Of a stretch of DNA of 64,000 nt, positions 1-7,952 are shown one piece after another. The position numbers were made by a program, and so were the translations under genes. Positions within the stretch are counted from its first letter, which is position 1. The number at the start of each line of letters is the position of its first letter. The stretch is from Rhodococcus ruber NBRC 15591 (GTDB lineage: Bacteria > Actinomycetota > Actinomycetes > Mycobacteriales > Mycobacteriaceae), in NCBI RefSeq assembly GCF_001894945.1, contig NZ_BCXE01000034.1, positions 124,001 through 188,000 on the forward strand, given 5' to 3'. The notes under the pieces are model-generated. The model made no database searches and had not been told where the DNA came from. It saw only the letters and a program-made list of their open reading frames with translations.

Positions 1-389
1 CGCACGGCCGGATTGAACAGAGCCCCAGCCAATCCCGACAGAACAGAGGCGAGCAGCAGCAGCGGCACGCTGGTGCCCACAGCGAACACCGCGAAGCCCA
101 CCGACCGTAGTGCGCAGCCGGCGATGATGACCCGATGGGGTCCGAGCCGGTCGGCAGCGGTGCCCCCGATCAGGAACAACCCCTGCTGGCTGAGGGTGCG
201 CGCCCCGAGGACCAGGCCGGTGATCGCCAGGGACAGACCCAGGTTCCCGGTCAGATGCATCGACAGGTACGGCACCAGCATGTAGAAGCCGGTGTTGACG
301 CCGTACTGGTTGAGCACCAGCAGTTGTACCGAGCGGGGGAAGCTGCGCAGCAGAGCGAAGGTCCCTGCCGGGGAGTCGGTGGCGGTCAT
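1..389 (-). CDS. MFS exporter, N-terminal part (gene runs off the window)
   Basis: Predicted cytoplasmic-membrane transporter of the major facilitator superfamily. Only about 130 N-terminal residues lie inside the window; the 3' end is beyond base 1. The visible part shows a short cytosolic N-terminus, then hydrophobic helices, and the stretch TAADRLGPHRVIIAG after helix 2, which sits where MFS motif A (GxxxDRxGxR) is expected. Its ATG overlaps the stop of the epimerase gene by four bases (ATGA), so it is translationally coupled as the fifth gene of the operon that starts near 4.6 kb. By position it most likely exports the operon's small-molecule product; the substrate itself cannot be read from sequence. 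Confidence 0.8.
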   Translation of the reverse strand, partial: MTATDSPAGTFALLRSFPRSVQLLVLNQYGVNTGFYMLVPYLSMHLTGNLGLSLAITGLVLGARTLSQQGLFLIGGTAADRLGPHRVIIAGCALRSVGFAVFAVGTSVPLLLLASVLSGLAGALFNPAV

Positions 390-1414
390 CGCGTTTCCTC
401 GTTGTCGGGTCGGTACACGCCGAGTCCGGGCAGGCCGCTCGGGCGCAGCTTTCCGTCTCCGCCCCCGAGGCCGGCCCACGGGTCTCGGGCGAGCAGCAGG
501 TGCCCGTCCAGGTCGCACCATCGGGCCAGGGACGCCAGCTGAACCGCGGGGGCGATACCCAGCGAGCTGCACACCAGGCAGCCGAGCATCACCTCCATTC
601 CGCGCGCGCCGGCCGCCTCGGCCAGTGCGTGGGCGCGGTAGATGCCGCCGCACTTGGCGAGTTTGATGTTCACCACGTCCGCGAGGCCGGTCAGCTCGTC
701 CAGGTCCGTCAGGTCGTGGACGGCCTCGTCCGCGACGAGCGGAAGATCGGTGCGGCTGCGCAGCTCCCGCATTCCGTCGCGGTCGTGCACCGGCAGCGGT
801 TGTTCGAGCGCGACGATCGGCAGACCACCGCTGTCGGCGAGTACCGACAGCGCGGTGGCGGCGGTCCACGCTTCGTTCGGGTCGACGATCAGGTCCACGC
901 CTGGAGCGGCAGCGGCGATGGCGGCCAGCCGCCGTACCGATTCGGTCGGGTCGGCGTCGGTCTTGACCTTCAGCAGAGCGAACCCGCACCCGGACAACTC
1001 GGCGGCCTCGGCGGCCATGTCCTCGGGCGCACCGATTCCGAGGGTGCGGGAGATCGGGATCTCGGCGGGCAGCGGCAGCCCGAGGTGCGCAGCGACCGTC
1101 TGCCTGTTCACGCGTGCCCGGTAGTCGGCGACGGCGGACCACACGGCGCCGGCGACCGCCGGGTGCACGTGTGCCGGAATCGTTTCGGGGATCCCTCGGG
1201 CACCGCAGCACGCCGCGACCGCCCGCAGTTGGGCCTCGACGAGGTGCACGTCCAGGCCCGCGAACACGGAGGTGACGACCTCGCCGCGGCCGCACGATCC
1301 CGTGTCGGGATCGGTCACGGTGACCGTGATCGCCTGGCGGGACGACATCACCGCCCGGCTGATCCGGAACGGCCGGGCCAGGGCGAGGGTGCTCACCGAC
1401 CAGGTCAGGCTCAT
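386..1414 (-). CDS. Dipeptide epimerase-like enolase-superfamily enzyme
   Basis: Member of the muconate-lactonizing/dipeptide-epimerase branch of the enolase superfamily, 342 residues, the usual length. Visible catalytic elements in order: KVK (K149, K151, general acid/base), metal ligands D178 in VDPNEAW, E204 in LEQP and D229 in ADEA, and the distal lysines K251/K254 in NIKLAKCGG. Family members epimerise the alpha carbon of one residue of a dipeptide (for example L-Ala-D/L-Glu). The ATG at 1414 was preferred to an upstream in-frame codon because it overlaps the stop of the SbnA-like gene as ATGA. Next to an ATP-grasp ligase it probably epimerises a dipeptide-like intermediate or product of this operon. 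Substrate is inference. Confidence 0.85.
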   Translation of the reverse strand: MSLTWSVSTLALARPFRISRAVMSSRQAITVTVTDPDTGSCGRGEVVTSVFAGLDVHLVEAQLRAVAACCGARGIPETIPAHVHPAVAGAVWSAVADYRARVNRQTVAAHLGLPLPAEIPISRTLGIGAPEDMAAEAAELSGCGFALLKVKTDADPTESVRRLAAIAAAAPGVDLIVDPNEAWTAATALSVLADSGGLPIVALEQPLPVHDRDGMRELRSRTDLPLVADEAVHDLTDLDELTGLADVVNIKLAKCGGIYRAHALAEAAGARGMEVMLGCLVCSSLGIAPAVQLASLARWCDLDGHLLLARDPWAGLGGGDGKLRPSGLPGLGVYRPDNEETR

Positions 1415-2484
1415 CGCGCCGTCTCCATCCGGTCCCTCGCCCCCGGGTGCGGGGCCCGCACGGATTCGCACCGCGTCCAGCACTCCGCCGGGTCACCGCA
1501 CTCGGCGATCTCGTGCGGATGTGTTCGCGGCGGAGCGAGCAGGCTGTGCCGAGCACACCAGTCGTCGTCGAAGATGGTGCGCAGGTAGCGGTCGGGGCCG
1601 TCCGGAAAGACGGTGACCACCGAGCCCGGCCAGCGGGTGGCCGCCCACCCGGCCACCGTGGCCACCGCACCCGTCGACCAGCCGCCGGTGTGGAACCCGT
1701 CCCGCGCCAGGCTGCGGCAGGCGTGCACGGCCTCGCGCGGGCCGACCCAGTGCACCTCGTCGAACATCTCGTATCGCACATTGCGCGGATGCACGCTGCT
1801 GCCCAGTCCCCGCATGACCCGGCAGGCGGCGGGCTGTCCGAAGATCGTCGACCCCACCGCATCGACCCCGATGATCCGCAGGTCCGGCCACGCCTGGCGC
1901 AACCGCAGACCCACTCCGCTGCTGTGGCCGCCGGTGCCCACACTGCACACAAGCACCTCGGCCCGCTCGATACCCTGTGCGGCCAGGCCCGCGACGATCT
2001 CGTCGGCGAGCCCGTGGTAGCCCACGGCGTTGTCGGGATTGTCGTACTGGTTGGGCCAGTACGCATCCGGGTCGGCGGCAAGAATCCGGTGCAGGACGTC
2101 GAGCCTGGCCTGCTGCCACCCGCCTTCCGGGTGCGGACGGTCCACGATCTCCACGGTGGCACCCAGCGCGCACAGCAAATTGCGCATGGCGGGTTCGAGC
2201 TCGCAGTCCACCACCAGGGTCACGGGGTGGCCGAGTGGCTGTGCCACGTATGCCAACCCGACTCCCAAAGTGCCGCTGGTCGATTCGACGATCCGCGCGC
2301 CGTCCCGCAGTTCCCCGCGTCGCCGGGCGCCGACCAGCATCGACAGGGCCGACCGCGCCTTGAGCCCACCGAGGCCGAGCGCCTCGATCTTCGCGAAGTA
2401 GCCCGGATGCCGGGTCGGCACCGGCGTGAGGATGCGGACGAGTGGGCTGTTCCCCACCCGCGCCGGTAGATCGATCACAGTCAT
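1411..2484 (-). CDS. SbnA-like PLP-dependent beta-replacement enzyme
   Basis: Fold-type II PLP enzyme of the cysteine-synthase family, 357 residues. The PLP lysine is K42 in GGLKARSA; the substrate loop STSGTLGVGLA follows at 69-79 and the phosphate-binding GTGGHSSG at 184-191. The C-terminal FPDGPDRYLRTIFDDDW resembles SbnA-type proteins more than housekeeping CysK. In staphyloferrin B synthesis SbnA joins O-phospho-L-serine to L-glutamate, a first step towards 2,3-diaminopropionate. No SbnB-like dehydrogenase lies in the visible part of the operon, so the product may keep the N-(2-amino-2-carboxyethyl)-amino-acid unit. Overlaps both neighbours by four bases. Family assignment is firm; the reaction is inferred. 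Confidence 0.85.
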   Translation of the reverse strand: MTVIDLPARVGNSPLVRILTPVPTRHPGYFAKIEALGLGGLKARSALSMLVGARRRGELRDGARIVESTSGTLGVGLAYVAQPLGHPVTLVVDCELEPAMRNLLCALGATVEIVDRPHPEGGWQQARLDVLHRILAADPDAYWPNQYDNPDNAVGYHGLADEIVAGLAAQGIERAEVLVCSVGTGGHSSGVGLRLRQAWPDLRIIGVDAVGSTIFGQPAACRVMRGLGSSVHPRNVRYEMFDEVHWVGPREAVHACRSLARDGFHTGGWSTGAVATVAGWAATRWPGSVVTVFPDGPDRYLRTIFDDDWCARHSLLAPPRTHPHEIAECGDPAECWTRCESVRAPHPGARDRMETAR

Positions 2485-3329
2485 CGTGCCCTCGACCCGT
2501 GGTACAGGTAGATCGGGCCGGCGTCCCCGGTCAGCCAGAAGAACGGGTACGGCTCGGCCGAGAGTGCGTCGATGCCGTGTCCGAGCAACTCCCGGGCGAC
2601 CGCGGCGCCACTCTGGGCGAACATCGTGATCGGAATCCGCCGGCCGGACGCCGCCACCCGCGCGAACAAGGTGTCGACGGTGCCGTTGCCCAGCATCATT
2701 CCGCTGGCCAGCACCGCATCACACTCGTCGAGATGCTCGGTGAAGTCGGTAACGATCGGCTCACCCCACTCGGTGGTGCCGCCCTTCAGATCACACGGCA
2801 CGTACCGCAGCCCGCGCTCGCGCAAGCTGACGAGCAGCGAGTTGACCACTCCGATCACCAGCACCCGCCCGCCGGGTGGTGCGTCGACCAGCCCGGTCAC
2901 GTGATGCGCCCGGGCCAGCGAGCGCTGCAGCGAATCCCCGGAATCCAGCTGCACCGTCACTGCGCGGGGCTCATCCGAGTGCGGGCGCTGGTGCGTCAGG
3001 TAGGCGTCGAGTGCGGCGATCTGCACGGCGATCTCGGCATGGTGCAGCAGATCGGCCACTGCCACCCCTGCGCAGGCGTGCACGATCTCCGGATCCACCG
3101 AGCCCGGCTCGACCGCGCACGAGCCCGTCGCAGCCCCCACCCGCAGCGAGATCACCTGGTTGCGGTAGCCGCCACTGCGCCCGCCGTGCCGTACCCCCTG
3201 TGACGTGGTGAACGCAACCGACACCACCACGTCGCGCGCGGGACGCCGGGCAGGGTCGGTGCGGTAACACTCGAGAAGCGCAGCCAGGCGCCCGTTCGTC
3301 GCGGTATCGATCGCCGAGGTGGCGGTCAC
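2481..3329 (-). CDS. DUF364 putative heavy-metal-chelation Rossmann-like protein
   Basis: 282 residues, GTG start overlapping the ATP-grasp stop (GTGA). The C-terminal half has the pattern of DUF364 (putative heavy-metal chelation) proteins: a Rossmann-type strand-loop GRVLVIGVVNSLL near 160, then CDAVLASGMMLGNGTVDTLF near 207, where family members read TGxTLxNGTxxxLL. The N-terminal half corresponds to the associated DUF4213 region. No biochemical function is established for the family. Its place between an amide-forming ligase and an SbnA-like enzyme suggests it handles the metal ligand or makes one of its bonds. Identification rests on motif recall. Confidence 0.7.
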   Translation of the reverse strand: MTATSAIDTATNGRLAALLECYRTDPARRPARDVVVSVAFTTSQGVRHGGRSGGYRNQVISLRVGAATGSCAVEPGSVDPEIVHACAGVAVADLLHHAEIAVQIAALDAYLTHQRPHSDEPRAVTVQLDSGDSLQRSLARAHHVTGLVDAPPGGRVLVIGVVNSLLVSLRERGLRYVPCDLKGGTTEWGEPIVTDFTEHLDECDAVLASGMMLGNGTVDTLFARVAASGRRIPITMFAQSGAAVARELLGHGIDALSAEPYPFFWLTGDAGPIYLYHGSRAR

Positions 3330-4615
3330 GACGCCGGCTCCTCGCCGTATGTGGCGGAGATCGACGACAACAGGCGCTCCGCCAGCGGGCGGGCCCCGGA
3401 CCGCTCCGGCGAGATGACGACGACGCTGCCCAGGTAGCTGTTGTTGTCCATTCCCGGCGTGGTTCGGTGACCGGGCCCCTTGAACGCCGCCGAGACCACC
3501 GACGGATCGGCTGCGACGGTGTCCACTCCCTCGATTCCGGTGACGACACCCGCCCTCGTCGGCACCAGCATGCTCACGGCTGCGCTCGAGGGCCGTCCAC
3601 CGTCACGGTGCTCGTCCGGGACCGCCGGGACGATCGGCTCGCGTCCCAGTGCGAGTTCGACCGCCACCCGCGGCAGGTCGACTCCGCTCACATGCCGGAT
3701 CAGCTCGGTGATCTGATTGCCGGCCGGCCGTGGATTGATCTCGATGATCCGCGGCCCGGCGGCGGTCAGGCGCAGTTCGGTGTGCACCACACCGTGATCG
3801 AGGCCCACCGCGTCGATCGCCTCCTCCGCGGCGGCCACCACCTTCGCGCGGTCCCCCTCAGCCAGGTCGGCCGGAAACATGTGCCCGGTCTCCACGAAAC
3901 CCGACGTCCCACCCAGGCTCTTGTCGGTCACGCCGACCGTGTGGACCTTTCCGCGTGAAATCCAGCTCTCCACACTGAATTCCGGTCCGGCGAGGAACTC
4001 CTCGAGCAACACCACCGGACTCCGCCGCTGCCCGCGCGCATTGATCTCGAACCCGCGCAGCGCGTGCACCGCCGACTCGACATCCAGCCAACTGTCCGCG
4101 CGTCGCACGAACATTCCCGCACACAGGTCGGTGGGCTTGACCACCAAGGGGAATCCCACCAACTCGGCCGCGGTACGGAGCCGGATCGGGTCGTCGACCG
4201 AGGCGGTGGTGTGCCGCGGCCCCGGGACACCGACGCAATCCAACACCGCCCGGGTGCGCGCCTTGTCGCAGGCGGTCTCGATCGCCTCGGGTGTCGGACC
4301 GGGAAGTCCGAGCGCGGCGGCAATTCGCGCGGCCGTCGGCAGGTAGTAGTCGCAACTGGTGAGGACGCCGTCGATCCTTGCCTCGGCATCGATCCGCCGC
4401 GCCGCCTCGAGTGCGGCAGCCGGATCGTTGGTCTCGGCAGTCGCCACCGCGCGACCGAGACGCAGCGGATGCGGGGAGCCGTCCGGCAGGATGTCCGGGT
4501 AGTGCCCCGGTCGTCGGGTCAGGAATGTGAACTCGACTCCCAGGTCGGCAATCGCTCTCGGCAGCAACGTTCCCATTGCCCCGACCCAGCTCTCGACCAG
4601 CAGTAGGTGTGCCAC
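3326..4615 (-). CDS. ATP-grasp amide/peptide ligase
   Basis: ATP-grasp ligase, 430-443 residues, first gene of the operon. ATP-grasp landmarks (numbered from the longest form, start 4657): K174 in PLVVKPTDLCAG, LLEEFLAGPEFSVE at 217-230 (adenine-contacting strand), HTE at 292-294 and the Mg-binding EINPRPAG at 306-313. The family forms acyl-phosphate intermediates and joins a carboxylate to an amine, as in L-amino-acid ligases. Two starts are possible: GTG 4657 without a clear ribosome site, or GTG 4615 preceded by AGCGGAAGG six bases upstream; the second is chosen. It is expected to condense the SbnA-type product with another acid or amino acid. Regulated by the palindrome at 4668-4680. Confidence 0.8.
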   Translation of the reverse strand: MAHLLLVESWVGAMGTLLPRAIADLGVEFTFLTRRPGHYPDILPDGSPHPLRLGRAVATAETNDPAAALEAARRIDAEARIDGVLTSCDYYLPTAARIAAALGLPGPTPEAIETACDKARTRAVLDCVGVPGPRHTTASVDDPIRLRTAAELVGFPLVVKPTDLCAGMFVRRADSWLDVESAVHALRGFEINARGQRRSPVVLLEEFLAGPEFSVESWISRGKVHTVGVTDKSLGGTSGFVETGHMFPADLAEGDRAKVVAAAEEAIDAVGLDHGVVHTELRLTAAGPRIIEINPRPAGNQITELIRHVSGVDLPRVAVELALGREPIVPAVPDEHRDGGRPSSAAVSMLVPTRAGVVTGIEGVDTVAADPSVVSAAFKGPGHRTTPGMDNNSYLGSVVVISPERSGARPLAERLLSSISATYGEEPAS

Positions 4616-4667
4616 ACGTGGCCTTCCGCTCGCATCCTCCGTAGTACCCAGCGCCACAGAAGCTACT

Positions 4668-4680
4668 GATAATCGTTATC
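4668..4680 (-). promoter_or_regulatory. Fur-family (Zur-like) operator upstream of the metallophore-like operon
   Basis: Perfect inverted repeat GATAA-TCG-TTATC in an unusually AT-rich island, 11 bases upstream of the outer start (4657) and 53 bases upstream of the inner start (4615) of the ATP-grasp gene. On the operon strand it reads CGATAACGATTATCA and is followed by a partial repeat of ATCGTT. The GATAA...TTATC shape is typical of Fur-superfamily boxes (Zur or Fur); it does not match the IdeR/DtxR consensus TTAGGTTAGCCTAACCTAA. The regulator is not in the window, and whether it senses zinc or iron is inference. Confidence 0.55.
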
Positions 4681-4870
4681 GTTAGCAAGACTGGTTGTGC
4701 CGGACGATTGCGAGGCCGATGAGAACGGTGGCCCACGAAGGTCCGGCAGCTCGTGCCGATCCGCCGATCGAGCCGGGGCTCGATCCCAGGCCGGTCGGCG
4801 ACCCCGGCGACGCCGGGAAAGCCCGGAACAGCGGTGCGAACGGGATCGCGACGAACGATTGGCGGGCTGC
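4681..4870. other. Stretch without a recognisable gene between the operon and the TetR remnant
   Basis: No frame on either strand has a convincing protein. One minus-strand frame ends with a hydrophobic tail (AAGPSWATVLIGLAIV) that could be a relic of a membrane-protein gene once paired with the TetR remnant, but it has no start and no family match that I recognise. Confidence 0.3.
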
Positions 4871-5263
4871 TCACTCGGCCGGGTCACGGACCCCTTCCTC
4901 GTCCGAGGAAGTCGCACGGGAGATCTCGGTACGGACCGCCCGGACGGCGTCCCGATGCGCCGCATCGGTGGCGTCGTTGCAGCCGAGCGCAAGGCCCTCG
5001 AGGAGAAGACCTCGATGGGCCGCGAGGATGCGCGAGGCGACGGACCGGGCCGCGCCCGGTGACGCGCCCGCGGCCTCGATCGCCGTGGCCATGGGGTCGA
5101 GCCATTCGGTCACCACCGGGACGAGGAATGTCTGCTGCAGCTCGGGATCCCGCGTCGCCGCGGTATAGATCTCGAAGAACATGGCGGTTCGCCGGCGCCC
5201 ATCCGGGGTGTGCGCTTCCGCCCAGGCCAGCTCGAGCCCACCGCACCGGCGGGACGTCGCTGT
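4871..5263 (-). pseudogene. TetR-family regulator, C-terminal domain only
   Basis: The open frame reads ELAWAEAHTPDGRRRTAMFF and continues through TEWLDPMATAIEAAGA to HRGLLLEGLALG, the shape of a TetR ligand-binding domain ending in the usual HRGLxxGLALG-type helix. An in-frame stop at 5264-5266 cuts off everything upstream, and no helix-turn-helix domain is found in any frame further right. The internal ATG at 5182 would give only 103 residues with no DNA-binding part. It is therefore called a remnant. It may once have controlled the neighbouring transporter operon. Confidence 0.55.
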
Positions 5264-5319
5264 TCACGGCGCGTAAGGCCGGCGCCGGCGGCAAGGCCGG
5301 AAACAGCATCGGAACCTAC

Positions 5320-5478
5320 ATGTGCAGCAACTTCGCATGCTCACTGTATGTGCGGGAGCTGGCGCCTCTGCCCGGCAATCAGCCCGATCGAGCACTGCCC
5401 ACCGAGACTCGGATCCGCCGGCTCGGGACTCGACTCGGTGGCTTCGTCGGGCGCGTGCTCGACGAGCAGGAACCCTGA
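5320..5478 (+). CDS. Short unassigned reading frame (52 residues)
   Basis: ATG to TGA frame encoding a small protein with two N-terminal cysteines (MCSNFACSLYVREL) and a charged, probably helical C-terminus (TETRIRRLGTRLGGFVGRV). G/C at third positions is only about 75%, below the genes around it, and there is no convincing ribosome site. It may be the 3' tail of a lost gene or not coding at all. No family recognised. Confidence 0.2.
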   Translation: MCSNFACSLYVRELAPLPGNQPDRALPTETRIRRLGTRLGGFVGRVLDEQEP

Positions 5479-5521
5479 CCGCGCTGTGCACTACCCGAGC
5501 GGCGCCGTCACCCGAGTGCCT

Positions 5522-6829
5522 TCACGCGAAGGACCACAGTCCCAGACTGTCGCGCAAGGTGGCCCCGGGGTATGCGGTGCGAAACAGGCCGCGGCGTTGC
5601 AGTTCCGGGACGACGAGGTCGACGAAGTCGTCCAGCGAATCCGGATACGCCGGACACATCAGGTTGAATCCGTCGCAGGCGCCGGCGACGAACCACTCCT
5701 CGATCCGATCCGCGATCGCTTCGGGCGTGCCGATCATCGTCGCATGTCCTCCTCCGGCCGCGAGGTAGCCGAGCAGTTCACGCAGTGTGGGCCGGTGCGT
5801 TTCGATGATCCGTTGTACCGTCGCGTAGCGGCCCTGCGGGCCGGAGAACTGATCGAGGGGCGGCAGGTCGTCCACCGGCGCGTCGAGATCGTGGCCCGTG
5901 TAGTCCTGACCGGTGAAGACACCGAGCTGGGCGAGCGCGGCGTCGATGTCGAGCAACGCGTCCAGGGTCGCCTTCTTCGCCCGGGCCTCGTCCTCGGTGC
6001 GACCGACGTAGGGGACGAGGCCCGGCAGTATCGCAATCGACGCGGGATCTCGTCCGGCGGCGGCAGCGCGGCCACGCAGATCGGTTGCGAAGTCGAGCGC
6101 CGCGGCCGAATCCCACGACACCGAGTACACCGCTTCGGCGTGCCGCGCTGCGAGGTTGCGTCCGGTCTCCGACGCGCCCGCTTGGAACAGCACCGGACGC
6201 CCCTGCGGACAACGCGGCACGGTGAGCGGCCCGTCGACGCGGAAGTGCTGACCGCGGTGGTCGATCCGACGGATGGCATCGGCGTCGAGGTATCGACCGG
6301 CCGCGCGATCGACGAGGATGCCGGCTTCGTCCCACGAGTCCCACAGCGCAGTCAGCACCTCGATGAACTCCTCGGCGCGGCCGTAACGCTCGGCATGGTC
6401 CGGCAGCGCGTCGAACCCGTGGTTGCGCGCCTCCGCGTCGAACATCGAGGTCACAATGTTCACCCCGGCCCGTCCACCGCTGATGTGGTCCAGCGAGGCG
6501 AGCATCCGCGCCGCATGGAACGGTGTATGGAAGCTCGCGGACACCGTGGTGACCAGCCCGATGCGATTCGTCCTGCGCGCCATGGCGGACAGCGCGGTCA
6601 GGGGTTCGAGAAACCACGTGGTCCCGGCCGTGTAGCCCGGGTTCACGCAGTGTCCGTCGGCGAAGAACACCGCATCGAGGCAGCCGCGTTCGGCGGTCCG
6701 CGCGAGTTCCTCGTAGTAGGCGATGTCGCCGATTCGCTCCGCCGCGGACGATGGATGCCGCCAGGCCGCCGAATGGTGGCCGACACCGTGGAGAAAGGCG
6801 TTCAGATGGAGGGTGCGGGGCTCCGGCAT
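5522..6829 (-). CDS. NtaA/SnaA/DszA-type FMN-dependent monooxygenase
   Basis: 435-residue class C flavin monooxygenase of the bacterial luciferase (LLM) fold, NtaA/SnaA/DszA branch, full length for the family. Typical sequences: LHLNAFLHGVGHHSAAWRHP at the N-terminus, TTVSASFHTPFHAARMLASLD and SGGRAGVNIVTSMFDAEARN around residues 95-135, and VLFQAGASETGRNLAARHAE near 215. These enzymes use FMNH2 supplied by a separate reductase to oxygenate aromatic, sulfur or aminocarboxylate compounds. Its ATG overlaps the SDR stop by one base (TGATG), so the two are translated together. The pair lies downstream of a TPP riboswitch, which points to a role tied to thiamine or its precursors; substrate unknown. 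Confidence 0.85.
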   Translation of the reverse strand: MPEPRTLHLNAFLHGVGHHSAAWRHPSSAAERIGDIAYYEELARTAERGCLDAVFFADGHCVNPGYTAGTTWFLEPLTALSAMARRTNRIGLVTTVSASFHTPFHAARMLASLDHISGGRAGVNIVTSMFDAEARNHGFDALPDHAERYGRAEEFIEVLTALWDSWDEAGILVDRAAGRYLDADAIRRIDHRGQHFRVDGPLTVPRCPQGRPVLFQAGASETGRNLAARHAEAVYSVSWDSAAALDFATDLRGRAAAAGRDPASIAILPGLVPYVGRTEDEARAKKATLDALLDIDAALAQLGVFTGQDYTGHDLDAPVDDLPPLDQFSGPQGRYATVQRIIETHRPTLRELLGYLAAGGGHATMIGTPEAIADRIEEWFVAGACDGFNLMCPAYPDSLDDFVDLVVPELQRRGLFRTAYPGATLRDSLGLWSFA

Positions 6830-7593
6830 CAGTTCATCACCAGTCCACCGTCGACCACCAGGTTCTGGCCGGTCACTGCTCGCGACCAGTCGGAAGCGAA
6901 GAACAGGACGGCGGCGGCGACGTCCGCCGGGGTGGTGACCTTCCGCAGGGGCGTGGAGGCGGCGATCAGGTCGAATACTTCCTCGGGGGTCGCTGCCGAT
7001 GCGTCGGTGGTGCGCAGCAGCCCGCCGGAGACCATGTTCACGCGGATGCCTTCGGGCCCGAGGTCTGCCGCGAACGTGCGGGTCAGCGACAGCAGTGCCG
7101 CCTTGGCGGCGGTGTAGTCGTGATACGGCACCACCGGGTTCTGGAACAGGTTGGTGCCGATGTTGATGACGGTGCCGCCGCCGGCCTCGCGCATGCCGGG
7201 CAGGGCCGCCTGGATCGTGTTGACAGCGCCGCCGACGATGCCGTCGAGTTGAGCGGCGAAGTCGCCGTAGCCGATCTCGTCGGCTCTGCGGCGCGCGTCG
7301 CCGTTGAAGGAGAAGTCGGGCAGCGCGTTGTTGACCACGGTGGTGACCGGCCGGCCGAACTGTTTCCGGGCCTGCGTGAACAGGACGTCTACCTGCGCGG
7401 CGTCGGTCACGTCGGCGGGCAGGGCGATCGCACGGTCCGGGCCGATCTTCTCGGCGAGGGCGTGGGCGGCGTCGCTGCTGTTGCGGTAGTTGACCACGAC
7501 GGCGGCGCCCTCGTCGGCGAACGCCTGCGCGAGGTGGCGACCGAGACCGCGCCCGGCGCCGGTGACGAGGACAGTCTGGTTCTGCAGGAGCAT
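6829..7593 (-). CDS. Short-chain dehydrogenase/reductase (3-oxoacyl-ACP-reductase type)
   Basis: Classical SDR, 254 residues from the ATG at 7593. Cofactor motif VTGAGRGLGRHLA near residue 10, ADVTD acidic pocket near 61, VVNNALPD in place of NNAG, catalytic Y and K in YHDYTAAKAALL, and the C-terminal TGQNLVVDGG. Upstream in-frame codons were rejected because they fall in the riboswitch expression platform. First gene of the TPP-riboswitch transcript, followed directly by the FMN monooxygenase. Its substrate cannot be assigned; it may act before or after the oxygenation step. Confidence 0.85.
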   Translation of the reverse strand: MLLQNQTVLVTGAGRGLGRHLAQAFADEGAAVVVNYRNSSDAAHALAEKIGPDRAIALPADVTDAAQVDVLFTQARKQFGRPVTTVVNNALPDFSFNGDARRRADEIGYGDFAAQLDGIVGGAVNTIQAALPGMREAGGGTVINIGTNLFQNPVVPYHDYTAAKAALLSLTRTFAADLGPEGIRVNMVSGGLLRTTDASAATPEEVFDLIAASTPLRKVTTPADVAAAVLFFASDWSRAVTGQNLVVDGGLVMN

Positions 7594-7659
7594 TGTCTGT
7601 TCTTTCCCTTCGGTGGGAAGGGGTTCACCGCAGCGACGGACCACACGGCCGCGCCGGCT

Positions 7660-7738
7660 CGGCATCCCTTCGCTCGCATGATCGAGATCAGGTTCGACGG
7701 GTCTGTCTCTCAGCCGTTTCCGGCACCCCGTGTCGAGT
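7660..7738 (-). promoter_or_regulatory. TPP riboswitch (THI element) upstream of the SDR/monooxygenase pair
   Basis: Read on the minus strand it contains all hallmark segments of the thiamine pyrophosphate aptamer in order: ACACGGGGTGCC, GGCTGAGA, ACCCGTCGAACCTGATC and GCGAAGGGATGCC. About 66 bases separate it from the SDR start codon; this spacer holds a CCCTTC/GAAGGG hairpin just upstream of the ribosome-binding region that could serve as the expression platform. High TPP is expected to switch the genes off. Confidence 0.9.
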
Positions 7739-7749
7739 CCGTCGCAAGA

Positions 7750-7944
7750 CTACCCCGGCTGTGCCTGCACGTCGAACTTCGATGTCACATCGGACAACTC
7801 GGCAGGCTGCGAAGGATCCCCGCCCGGCACGAGGACGATCCGGCGGCAGTGGGTCGCCTGAACATGGTCCAGAAGAAGCGCTGCCTGTCCTCCGGAATCC
7901 GAACCGGCAACGGACAACACTCGCGGCGGTGGACAAGCAGACAT
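7750..7944 (-). pseudogene. Stump of thiD (64 codons) under its own TPP riboswitch
   Basis: Starts with MSACPPPRVLSVAGSDSGG, the hallmark N-terminus of HMP-phosphate kinase ThiD (usually [21 protein letters not shown], about 270 residues). After GSDSGG the frame continues with unrelated sequence (ALLLDHVQATHCRRIVLVPG) and ends after 64 codons, so it cannot be a kinase. It looks like an in-frame deletion junction between the start of thiD and the tail of another gene. The ATG lies about ten bases from the riboswitch; the AAGGGA at the aptamer's 3' edge may double as ribosome-binding site. It could persist as a leader peptide or be dead. Confidence 0.6.
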
Positions 7945-7952
7945 CGTCGTTC

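Noticed and set aside
4660-4690. IdeR/DtxR iron box at the metallophore-like operon
   Set aside because: The palindrome has GATAA/TTATC arms; it lacks the TTAGGTTAG-type pattern required for IdeR.
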